From Pseudomonadota bacterium (GTDB lineage Bacteria; Pseudomonadota; Gammaproteobacteria; Burkholderiales; Burkholderiaceae_B): a stretch of 28,321 nt of DNA. Where the stretch lies: NCBI GenBank assembly GCA_023388835.1, contig JAEWFK010000001.1:1-28321 (forward strand), in the 5' to 3' direction. This document shows positions 8,102 through 14,737 of this stretch, piece by piece. The notes beneath the pieces are model-generated. The model had not been told where the DNA came from. It did not search any database and was given only the letters and a program-made list of their open reading frames with translations. The position numbers were made by a program, and so were the translations under genes. Position 1 is the stretch's first letter; each line of letters starts with the position of its first letter.

Positions 8102-9073
8102 ATGACCCAGACTTTTAAGCTTCTCCCCGGCCTTCTTGCCGCCGCACTGCTCAGCGTTGCGGGAGCCGCCCACGCGGCCTACCCCGACCGGCCCATCAAC
8201 CTGGTCGTGCCTTTCCCGCCGGGTCAGGCAACCGACATCTTCGCCCGCATGGTGGCCGATCAGTTGGCCAAGGATATCGGCCAGCCCGTGGTCGTTGAAA
8301 ACAAAGCGGGGGCGGGCAGCAACATCGGCATGCAGTATGTCGCCCGCTCCAAGCCCGACGGCTACACCCTCGCAGTGGGCGGCAGTGCCGGCGCAGTGAA
8401 CCAGACGCTTTACAGCAATCCCGGTTATTCCCTCGAGAAGGACTTCGTGCCGGTGGGCGGTATCTTCACAGTGCCGCTGATCTTCCTGGCCCACCCGCAA
8501 AGCGGCATCAGCTCCCTGACGAATCTGGTCGAACAGGCCAAGGCCAAGCCCGATGAGCTCGCCTACGCCAGCGCCGGTATCGGCGGTACCCAGCACCTGT
8601 CGGCCGAGATGTTCAAGGCGGACGCAGGGGTGGAGATGCGCCATATTCCTTATAAGGGCAGCGGCCCGGCACAAGCCGACTTCCTTGGCAACCACGTACC
8701 GCTCATGGTGGATTCGGTCACAGCCGCGCTGCCCCATGTGGCGTCCAAGGCCGCCATTCCCCTGGCCGTCACCACCGGCAACCGGGTTCCGCAATTGCCC
8801 GATGTGCCGACCGTTGCCGAATCCGGATACCCGGGTTTCGAAGCCGTGGGCTGGGCCATGATCTTTGCGCCTTCGGAAACCCCGGTCGAAGTGGTCGACT
8901 TTCTCAACAAGAAGATCAACGCCATCCTTGAGTCTCCCGAAATGGCGAAGGCATTGAGCGAGCGCGGCGGACAGCCCCTGGTCTACACGCCCGACGCCGG
9001 CAAGGAATTTGTCTCGACAGAAGTCCAAAAGTGGGGCAATGCGGTCAAGCGTTCCGGTGCGTCGGTGGACTGA
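8102..9073 (+). CDS. Tripartite tricarboxylate transporter receptor, TctC/Bug family
   Basis: A 323-residue periplasmic binding protein with a Sec signal peptide (hydrophobic residues 7-24, cleavage after 'AHA'). The mature start 'YPDRPINLVVPFPPG' and the following loop 'GQATDIFAR' (conserved Asp, D45) are Bug-family signatures. 'VVENKAGAGSNIG', 'PDGYTLAVG', 'HIPYKGSGPAQADFLG' and 'LPDVPTVAESGYPG' complete the pattern. The start at 8102 is chosen over 8066 because it places a normal signal peptide at the N-terminus and has ACAGG upstream. It is probably the receptor for the TctB/TctA permease encoded 2.7 kb downstream, with ppiC and the two-component genes in between. Bug proteins bind carboxylates (citrate, glutamate, aspartate, nicotinate and others); the ligand here is unknown. 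Confidence 0.93.
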   Translation: MTQTFKLLPGLLAAALLSVAGAAHAAYPDRPINLVVPFPPGQATDIFARMVADQLAKDIGQPVVVENKAGAGSNIGMQYVARSKPDGYTLAVGGSAGAVNQTLYSNPGYSLEKDFVPVGGIFTVPLIFLAHPQSGISSLTNLVEQAKAKPDELAYASAGIGGTQHLSAEMFKADAGVEMRHIPYKGSGPAQADFLGNHVPLMVDSVTAALPHVASKAAIPLAVTTGNRVPQLPDVPTVAESGYPGFEAVGWAMIFAPSETPVEVVDFLNKKINAILESPEMAKALSERGGQPLVYTPDAGKEFVSTEVQKWGNAVKRSGASVD

Positions 9074-9090
9074 CGGCATAAGCATCACAC

Positions 9091-9144
9091 CGACAGGTTG
9101 ACCCTTGCCACCGGCCTCCCCGCCGAAAGTGCGTTAACCTGTCG
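9091..9144. repeat. 9-bp inverted repeat between Bug receptor gene and ppiC
   Basis: CGACAGGTT (9091-9099) is perfectly complementary to AACCTGTCG (9136-9144) with 36 bp between. A nested pair, GTTGAC (9097-9102) and GTCAAC (9146-9151), overlaps it. It may be an operator for a dimeric regulator or a long-loop RNA stem that separates the receptor message from ppiC. Confidence 0.5.
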
Positions 9145-9169
9145 AGTCAACTTTTCAGGAGCATCCCGC

Positions 9170-9451
9170 ATGGCACAAGCCTCTGCCCGCCACATCCTCG
9201 TCGATTCCGAAGCCAAGTGCAATGAGCTGAAGCAGGCCATTGAAAACGGCGCCGACTTCGCTCAGGTCGCAAAAGAAAACTCCAGCTGCCCTTCGAGTCG
9301 CGACGGCGGCGCTCTGGGCAGCTTCGGCCGCGGCGAAATGGTCCGCGAGTTCGACGAAGTCGTCTTCAGCGCGCCCGTGGGCGTGGTGCAAGGTCCCGTG
9401 AAGACTCAGTTCGGCTACCACTTGGTCGAAGTCACGGAACGTCAGGACTAA
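9170..9451 (+). CDS. ppiC: Single-domain parvulin peptidyl-prolyl cis-trans isomerase
   Basis: A 93-residue PPIase of the parvulin (rotamase) family, the same length as E. coli PpiC. Family motifs are 'ARHILVDSEAKC', 'GADFAQVAKENSSCPSS', 'DGGALGSFGRGEMV', 'FDEVVFSAPVG' and 'VKTQFGYHLVEVTERQ'. There is no signal peptide or membrane segment, so it should act in the cytoplasm as a folding helper. The start at 9170 follows AGGAG with 8-bp spacing; the earlier ATG-like start (9098) is not needed. It lies between the Bug receptor gene and the two-component genes but has no obvious functional tie to them. A strong palindromic element follows within 15 bp and may end its transcript. Confidence 0.95.
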   Translation: MAQASARHILVDSEAKCNELKQAIENGADFAQVAKENSSCPSSRDGGALGSFGRGEMVREFDEVVFSAPVGVVQGPVKTQFGYHLVEVTERQD

Positions 9452-9465
9452 ACCGCCGTGACAAG

Positions 9466-9520
9466 AATCGGGGACAGACTACGATTTTTCTCAATGAAGA
9501 ATCGTGATCTGACCCCGATT
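9466..9520. repeat. REP-like palindromic element with 25-bp stem
   Basis: Arms 9466-9490 and 9496-9520 pair along 25 bp with only two clear mismatches (9474/9512 and 9479/9507) and two G-U pairs, closing on the 5-nt loop TCAAT. The outer arms read AATCGGGG and CCCCGATT. This is the form of intergenic REP/RAYT-type palindromes seen in proteobacteria. On either strand it would also fold as a strong RNA hairpin, so it may stop ppiC transcription or protect 3' ends. It ends 28 bp before the response regulator start, so it sits in the leader or promoter of that gene. Confidence 0.75.
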
Positions 9521-9548
9521 TCTCTCCATCCAGAAGGACGAAACGAGG

Positions 9549-10280
9549 ATGCTGTGGAACTGCCTCATCATCGAAGATGACCGCGAGAACGCCCAATACA
9601 TTGCAGAGGGCTTCCGCGAGCTCGGCCATTGGCCGGTCATCTGCCATGACGGGGTTGAGGGCCTGCATCGCGCATCCACACAGCCCTGGGATCTGATCGT
9701 CCTTGATCGGATGCTGCCCAACCAGGTGGATGGCCTGTCCATCCTCACGAAACTGCGCGCTGTCGGGATCCGGACACCTGTTCTTGTGCTGAGCGCACTC
9801 ACCGCTCTGGATGAACGCGTCAAGGGGCTCAAAGCCGGCGGCGACGATTATCTGACCAAGCCATTTGCACTGATCGAATTGCTGACACGGGCCGAAGCCT
9901 TGGTACGCCGCTCCAAGAGCAGCCGCACTGAGAGAATTCTCGAGTACGCCGACCTGCGCTACGACTTGACCGTGCCTCGAATCAGCCGCGCGGGCAAAGT
10001 GCTCGCGTTGCAGCCTCGTGAATGCCGCCTGCTCGCCTACATGATGACGCATCCCGAACAGGTGCTCACGCGAGCCATGCTGCTCGGTGCGGTATGGGGC
10101 TATCAGTTCAACCCCCAGACCAACGTGATAGACGCCACAGTGAGCCGCCTGAGGCAGAAGATCGACGGCGGCCATACGCCGCAGCTCGTTCATACGGTGC
10201 GAGGCGTGGGCTACCGTTTTTCCACTCGGCCCGACGGCAACACGGGTGAGCAGTCCGACACCGACCGGCATGCCTCTTGA
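9549..10280 (+). CDS. tctD: OmpR/PhoB-family response regulator (TctD-like)
   Basis: A 243-residue response regulator. The receiver domain (1-118) has the acidic pair E9-D10-D11, the phospho-acceptor D53 in 'LIVLDRMLP', S82 and K104 in 'LTKPF'. The C-terminal winged helix (about 130-233) ends with 'IDATVSRLRQKID' and 'VHTVRGVGYRF', typical of OmpR/PhoB DNA-binding domains. The kinase gene overlaps its 3' end and tctBA follows, matching the TctDE/BctDE arrangement in which the system switches on tricarboxylate uptake genes. A candidate binding site (11-bp-phased GGTAATG repeats) lies just ahead of tctB. The start at 9549 has GAAGGA about 10 bp upstream. The symbol is by analogy and context. 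Confidence 0.9.
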   Translation: MLWNCLIIEDDRENAQYIAEGFRELGHWPVICHDGVEGLHRASTQPWDLIVLDRMLPNQVDGLSILTKLRAVGIRTPVLVLSALTALDERVKGLKAGGDDYLTKPFALIELLTRAEALVRRSKSSRTERILEYADLRYDLTVPRISRAGKVLALQPRECRLLAYMMTHPEQVLTRAMLLGAVWGYQFNPQTNVIDATVSRLRQKIDGGHTPQLVHTVRGVGYRFSTRPDGNTGEQSDTDRHAS

Positions 10281-11697
10281 AGGACTGTTATCGGGGTGGC
10301 GACGCCTGTGGGGCTCGGTCGCCTTTCGCCTCACGCTCAACTACAGCCTTCTCGCCGTAGGCACCACCGCCTTCCTGCTGATCTTCGCTTACGGGAAGAT
10401 CGTCGAGCTGCTTCAGGTCCAATATTCGCGGCAAGTCACGCTGGCGGCCAACCGCCTGGTGTCCCACCATGACGCCAGCGGCCTGGATGCCCTGCGCCGC
10501 GAGATCGAGCAGCTGCTCTCCGACCAGACCGACATCGACACCGAGATGTATCTGCTGTCGTCGCCCGCTGGAACGCGTGTGGTCGGGAACCTGGAGCTGA
10601 TCCCGACGGAAAGTCCGGACGAGCCGAGATCCCCCATAGTCCTGCTGCGGGAAAGCGAAACGCCCATTCTGCTGAACGTTCTGCGCCATGGCGCGCCCAT
10701 CACGGGACTGCTGACCATGCGCGAGTTCCCGGACGGAAGCGTCCTGGTGGTGGGGCGCGACATCGCCGACATGCGCGAGATCCAGACGCTGATCGGTAAG
10801 GCGGTCGTGGCCGCGACGTTGGTGGCGCTGTTTCTGGTATTGCTCGGAACCACCATCTTTCGTCGCGAGTTGCGTCAGCGCGTGCAGGCCATACGCGACA
10901 CCGCCCTGCGTGTCGGCACAGGCGAGCTTACCCGCCGCATACCTGACGCGGACGAGGTCGACGAGTTCGTACAGTTGCGTTACGACATCAACCACATGCT
11001 GGACCGCATCGAGACCTTGATGACGGGCGTGCGTAATGTGTCCGATTCCATCGCCCACAATCTGCGTACGCCGCTGGCGCGCGTGCTGGGCCGTCTTGAC
11101 AAGGCCCGCAAAGATCACCGCAACGACCCCCAGGCATTGCTGGCGGCCATCGACGCCGCATCGTCAGAACTGCTGGACTTGATCACCGTCTCTGAAAAAC
11201 TGCTGCTGATCGCGGAGTCTGAGTCGGGCCTGCAGCGCCGCAGTTTCGACACGATTTCTCTGCGGCGGCTGCTGGATGATGTCTTTGAACTATACGAGCC
11301 GGCTGCTGCGGAACGCGGCATCACGCTTGAAAGCGGCGGCGAAGACATCGTCGTGCTGGCAGACGCGGACTTGCTGGCCGGGGCGATCACCAACTTGATC
11401 GACAATGCTTTCAAGTACGCCGGTCCGGGCGCCCACATCGAAATGCGCACCCGGAAGGAGGAAGGTGCGGCCCACGTCACCGTTCGGGATAACGGTCCGG
11501 GTGTGCCGGCCGAACATCTGGACAAGCTGGGCACCCGATTCCATCGTATCGATCCGGACGTCCCCGGTTTCGGCCTGGGCCTGGCGTCGGTGCGCGCCGT
11601 CGTGGCCCTGCATGGCGGCTACATACACTTTCACGACACCGCGCCGGGCCTGTGCGTCGACATCATGCTGCCCGCCCCCACCATTACCGAACGGTAA
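10270..11697 (+). CDS. tctE: Sensor histidine kinase (TctE-like)
   Basis: A membrane histidine kinase of 475 residues from ATG 10270; a GTG at 10246 would add 8. In this numbering, transmembrane helix 1 covers about residues 16-40 and a periplasmic sensor domain about 41-175. Helix 2 is near 176-195 and the HAMP domain follows to about 253. The phospho-accepting histidine H263 is in 'DSIAHNLRTPLARV'. The ATP-binding domain has 'NLIDNAFKYA' (N box), 'VRDNGPGVP' (G1) and 'GFGLGLASVRAVV' (G2). The HNLRTPL form of the H box (N after H, no E) is a mild deviation from the common HELRTPL. It overlaps the response regulator gene by 11 bp. Its stop codon lies inside a palindrome that probably serves as operator for tctB. 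Confidence 0.92.
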   Translation: MPLEGLLSGWRRLWGSVAFRLTLNYSLLAVGTTAFLLIFAYGKIVELLQVQYSRQVTLAANRLVSHHDASGLDALRREIEQLLSDQTDIDTEMYLLSSPAGTRVVGNLELIPTESPDEPRSPIVLLRESETPILLNVLRHGAPITGLLTMREFPDGSVLVVGRDIADMREIQTLIGKAVVAATLVALFLVLLGTTIFRRELRQRVQAIRDTALRVGTGELTRRIPDADEVDEFVQLRYDINHMLDRIETLMTGVRNVSDSIAHNLRTPLARVLGRLDKARKDHRNDPQALLAAIDAASSELLDLITVSEKLLLIAESESGLQRRSFDTISLRRLLDDVFELYEPAAAERGITLESGGEDIVVLADADLLAGAITNLIDNAFKYAGPGAHIEMRTRKEEGAAHVTVRDNGPGVPAEHLDKLGTRFHRIDPDVPGFGLGLASVRAVVALHGGYIHFHDTAPGLCVDIMLPAPTITER

Positions 11698-11747
11698 TGT
11701 TTTGGTAATGAAACCATAGCTCGCGACGAGCATGCCTCTCCTACTAT
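11682..11747 (+). promoter_or_regulatory. Candidate response-regulator site and promoter for tctBA
   Basis: CATTACCG-AA-CGGTAATG (11682-11699) is a perfect 8-bp-arm palindrome. GGTAATG is then repeated in direct orientation at 11693-11699 and 11704-11710, exactly 11 bp apart, the usual phasing for OmpR/PhoB-type regulators. TACTAT at 11742-11747 is a plausible -10 box with a poor -35, as expected for an activated promoter. The operator overlaps the end of the kinase gene, whose TAA is at 11695-11697. Confidence 0.6.
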
Positions 11748-11778
11748 TTCGGATGCTTAGAAATAGGGAGGCAATCTG

Positions 11779-12243
11779 ATGAACATCAGAATCAAGAATC
11801 AACAGGACTTCTGGTCCGGAATCATGTTCGTGCTGATCGGAGTGGGCTTCGCCCTCGGCGCGACGAAATACTCCATGGGCACGGCCGCCCGCATGGGCCC
11901 CGGCTACTTTCCGTTCTGGCTGGGCACCTGTCTGGCCCTGCTGGGGGCGTTTGTCTCTCTGGCTGCAACATCGAAGAAGTCGGAAACCACCGAGGTCGAG
12001 AAATTCGACTGGACCATCGTGCTTATCCTGCTGGGCAGCGTCGCCCTGTGCGGACTCCTGCTTGACTACCTGGGCGTATACATCAGCGTGTTCCTGCTGG
12101 TGTTTCTCAGCAGCTTTGCCAGCCACGTCTTCAACTGGAAGGTCGCCGCCATCAACGGCTTGTGCCTGGTCGCTTTCGTGTGGTTCGCATTCATCAAGGG
12201 GCTGGGGCTGGTGTTCCCGCTCTGGCCCTCCTTCATCGGTTAA
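11779..12243 (+). CDS. tctB: Tripartite tricarboxylate transporter small permease TctB
   Basis: A 154-residue membrane protein with about four hydrophobic helices (residues about 12-30, 46-63, 78-112 as two segments, 124-147). The 'ARMGPGYFPFWLG' segment after the first helix is a hallmark of TctB ('GPGxFP'). It is the small membrane subunit that pairs with TctA in secondary, binding-protein-dependent carboxylate import. GGGAGG lies 7 bp before the ATG. tctA begins 17 bp after its stop. Its promoter probably lies immediately upstream, separate from the regulator genes. Confidence 0.93.
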   Translation: MNIRIKNQQDFWSGIMFVLIGVGFALGATKYSMGTAARMGPGYFPFWLGTCLALLGAFVSLAATSKKSETTEVEKFDWTIVLILLGSVALCGLLLDYLGVYISVFLLVFLSSFASHVFNWKVAAINGLCLVAFVWFAFIKGLGLVFPLWPSFIG

Positions 12244-12260
12244 CCAGGAAGAATCCAGTC

Positions 12261-13766
12261 ATGGAATTGCTTGAACATCTGTCCCTGGGGTTCTCGGTTG
12301 CCTTTACGCTCGAAAACCTCGCCTACTGCCTGCTTGGCTGTCTGTTGGGCACGCTGATCGGGGTGCTGCCCGGTATTGGTCCAGTGCCGACCATCGCCAT
12401 GCTGCTGCCCATTACCTATGTATTGCCGCCTGTCGCGGGTCTGATCATGCTGGCCGGTATCTACTATGGCGCTCAGTACGGAGGCTCGACCACCGCCGTG
12501 CTGGTGGCGCTGCCCGGAGAGACCTCCGCCGTGGTGACCGTGCTGGACGGCCACCAGATGGCGCGCAATGGCCGGGCCGGCGCTGCCCTGGCCCTGGCCG
12601 CCATCGGTTCCTTCTTTGCGGGCTGCGTGGCCACCGTTCTGCTGGCGGGCTTCGCCCCGCCCCTGGCCGAGGTCGCCTTCAAGTTCGGACCTGCCGAGTA
12701 TTTCTCGCTCATGGTGCTGGGCCTGATCGGCGCGGTCGTGCTGGCTTCTGGCTCGCTGCCCAAGGCTATCTGCATGATCTTCCTTGGCCTGCTGCTGGGC
12801 ATGATCGGAACCGACGTCAACTCCGGCGTGGCACGCTACGACTTCGGCATCCCTGAACTCCAGGACGGCATCGACTTCGCCGTGGTGGCCATGGGCGTCT
12901 TCGGCTTCGCCGAGATCATGAACAACCTGGAACTGCGCGACCAGCGTGTGGACCTGACCGACAAGGTCGGCAAGCTTTACCCGAACGGTCAGGAGTTCAA
13001 GGAAGCCTGGCCCGCCGTGGTGCGCGGCACCGCGCTGGGTTCGGCCTTGGGCATCCTGCCCGGCGGGGGCGCCGTGCTCTCGTCATTCGCTTCCTATACG
13101 CTGGAAAAGAAGATCTCCAAGAATCCGGAGCGCTTCGGCAAGGGCCACCCGGCCGGCCTGGCGGGCCCGGAATCCGCGAATAACGCCGCGGCGCAGACAT
13201 CCTTCATTCCGCTGCTCACTCTGGGCATTCCCGGCAACGCCGTGACCGCCCTGATGATCGGCGCCATGACGATCCACAACATTCAGCCGGGTCCGCAGGT
13301 CATGACCAGCCACCCCGAGCTGTTCTGGGGCTTGATCGCGTCGATGTGGATCGGGAACCTGATGCTGGTGATTCTGAACCTGCCGCTGGTGGGGCTGTGG
13401 GTGAAGCTGCTGAAAGTGCCCTATCGCATTCTGTTCCCCGCGATTCTGGTGTTCTGCACGATCGGCGTGTATTCGTTGAACTACAACGTGTTCGACATTC
13501 TCGTCACCGCCATGTTCGGCCTTGTAGGCTATATCTGGTCGAAACTGAGATGCGAAGGCGCGCCCCTGCTGCTGGGCCTGGTGCTTGGCCCCATGATGGA
13601 AGAAAACTTCCGTCGCGCCCTGCTGTTGGCCCGAGGCGACTACACCACCTTCTTCACCCGGCCACTGTCGCTGAGCCTACTGATCATCGCCGCCGTGCTT
13701 GTGTTGCTGGTGACCTTGCCTTCCATCAAGAAAAAACGCGAAGAAACGTTTGTTGAAGAGGGATGA
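12261..13766 (+). CDS. tctA: Tripartite tricarboxylate transporter large permease TctA
   Basis: A 501-residue integral membrane protein, full length for TctA. The two conserved signatures are visible: 'GVLPGIGPVPTIAMLLPITY' near the N-terminus and the related 'GILPGGGAVLSSFASYTLEK' in the middle. The latter is followed by 'GPESANNAAAQTSFIPLLTL' and 'GIPGNAVTALMIGAM'. About 11-12 membrane helices can be seen. The start at 12261 (with AGGAAG upstream) is preferred to the earlier in-frame ATG at 12162, which would lie inside tctB. The protein should form the channel for a carboxylate presented by a Bug/TctC receptor, most simply the one at 8102-9073. The TGA stop (13764-13766) lies within a tandem hairpin repeat. 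Confidence 0.96.
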   Translation: MELLEHLSLGFSVAFTLENLAYCLLGCLLGTLIGVLPGIGPVPTIAMLLPITYVLPPVAGLIMLAGIYYGAQYGGSTTAVLVALPGETSAVVTVLDGHQMARNGRAGAALALAAIGSFFAGCVATVLLAGFAPPLAEVAFKFGPAEYFSLMVLGLIGAVVLASGSLPKAICMIFLGLLLGMIGTDVNSGVARYDFGIPELQDGIDFAVVAMGVFGFAEIMNNLELRDQRVDLTDKVGKLYPNGQEFKEAWPAVVRGTALGSALGILPGGGAVLSSFASYTLEKKISKNPERFGKGHPAGLAGPESANNAAAQTSFIPLLTLGIPGNAVTALMIGAMTIHNIQPGPQVMTSHPELFWGLIASMWIGNLMLVILNLPLVGLWVKLLKVPYRILFPAILVFCTIGVYSLNYNVFDILVTAMFGLVGYIWSKLRCEGAPLLLGLVLGPMMEENFRRALLLARGDYTTFFTRPLSLSLLIIAAVLVLLVTLPSIKKKREETFVEEG

Positions 13767-13888
13767 GTCAGGACACAGGAGAGTCCATTGTGGACTCTCC
13801 TGTGCCTGACGAATCGGAGCGGCATGCAGGCCGCGACGTGGATGAGTCAGGACATGGAACAGTGCCTGTGCCTGACGAATCGGAGCGG
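13762..13888. repeat. Two tandem copies of a hairpin-forming repeat after tctA
   Basis: GATGAGTCAGGACA occurs at 13762-13775 and 13841-13854, and an identical 24-bp block occurs at 13799-13822 and 13865-13888 (it contains CCTGACGAATCGGAGCGG). In the first copy, 13767-13787 pairs with 13791-13810: about 20 bp with a single bulged base and a 3-nt TTG loop. In the second copy only the base of the stem (GTCAGG/CCTGAC) is kept and the centre is different and shorter. No U-run follows, so the role may be mRNA end protection or Rho-type termination rather than an intrinsic terminator. Confidence 0.85.
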
Positions 13889-13902
13889 AAGCGAGTCGCG
13901 CA

Positions 13903-13920
13903 TTGGGTTACAGTACCCAA
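13903..13920. promoter_or_regulatory. Palindromic operator candidate upstream of iclR-type gene
   Basis: TTGGGT-TACAGT-ACCCAA is an 18-bp inverted repeat with perfect 6-bp arms, ending 24 bp before the regulator's ATG. IclR proteins bind palindromes of about this length and often repress their own gene, so this is a natural autoregulatory site. Confidence 0.5.
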
Positions 13921-13944
13921 CGGTACGCCCCTCTACTGCAAAAG

Positions 13945-14703
13945 ATGCCCGCAAAGAAATCCGAATCAAACGTGAAGACCGCCTTGCGGGTCGTCGAAAT
14001 CATCGAGATATTCGCGAGGGAAGGCAAGCCGCTGTCGTTGACCGAACTCGCTCGCGAGCTGGAGGCCCCGGTCTCAAGTTGCCTGGGCCTCGTCCGGACG
14101 CTGGTGGGGCTGGGATACCTGTATGAAACAGGGCGTCGCCAGGGCTATTACCCTACAGGGCGCCTGCTGGCCATGGCGCAGCGTATTGCCCGCGCCGATC
14201 CCATTCTGGAAAAAGTGGGCCCCACGCTGGCCGCCCTGCGCGACGCAGTCGCCGAGACGGTCGTTCTGGGCAAACTGGCGCCCAACGGTGAAGTCCTCTA
14301 TCTGGAGGTCATGCCGTCCCCACACCCGATCAGTTATGTAGCGGATCCGGGCACTCGGCGATATCCGCACAGCAATTCGCTTGGGAAGGCCTTGTTGTCA
14401 ATGATGGATGCCGCTGAGCGTGACAAAATACTGCGGAGCCGCAAGCTCGAGCGATTCAACGAACGCACGCTGGTAACCGCGGATGCACTCGAAGCAGACA
14501 TCACCCTATCGCAGGAACGGGGCTGGTTCCAGAATCTGGGCGAATCCATGACCGATGTGGGAGCCATTGCCTGGCCGCTGAATATGAGCGGAGGTGAGTA
14601 CGCAGTGTCGATTGCGGGTCCCCTATACCGGATCGAGCCCCGGCTGGAAATGCTTGCACAGCAACTGCGCATGGCTTGTCGCGTCATGGAGCAGCGCCAG
14701 TAG
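13945..14703 (+). CDS. IclR-family transcriptional regulator
   Basis: A 252-residue regulator with an N-terminal winged helix-turn-helix (residues about 8-70: 'VKTALRVVEIIEIFAREG', 'LSLTELARELEAPVSSCLGL'). A C-terminal effector-binding domain follows ('ETVVLGKLAPNGEVLYLEVM', 'GKALLSMMDAAERDKIL', 'ERGWFQNLGESMTDVGAIA'). ATG 13945 is preferred to an upstream TTG (13903) that lies within the operator-like palindrome; the ribosome-binding site is weak. The gene converges on the acyl-CoA dehydrogenase gene 34 bp away, so it does not share a promoter with that operon. Possible targets are its own gene, the cupin-Bug-dehydrogenase operon, or tctBA upstream; the sequence does not decide. Confidence 0.92.
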   Translation: MPAKKSESNVKTALRVVEIIEIFAREGKPLSLTELARELEAPVSSCLGLVRTLVGLGYLYETGRRQGYYPTGRLLAMAQRIARADPILEKVGPTLAALRDAVAETVVLGKLAPNGEVLYLEVMPSPHPISYVADPGTRRYPHSNSLGKALLSMMDAAERDKILRSRKLERFNERTLVTADALEADITLSQERGWFQNLGESMTDVGAIAWPLNMSGGEYAVSIAGPLYRIEPRLEMLAQQLRMACRVMEQRQ

Positions 14704-14737
14704 ACGCAGCGGTGGCCATGAGTGCCACGCCGCGAAT

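Noticed and set aside
8033..9088. Long minus frame opposite the Bug receptor gene
   Set aside because: Gly/His-rich mirror of the Bug coding sequence without motifs.
9432..10340. Minus frame opposite the response regulator
   Set aside because: Shadow of a clear OmpR-family gene; it also runs through the palindromic element.
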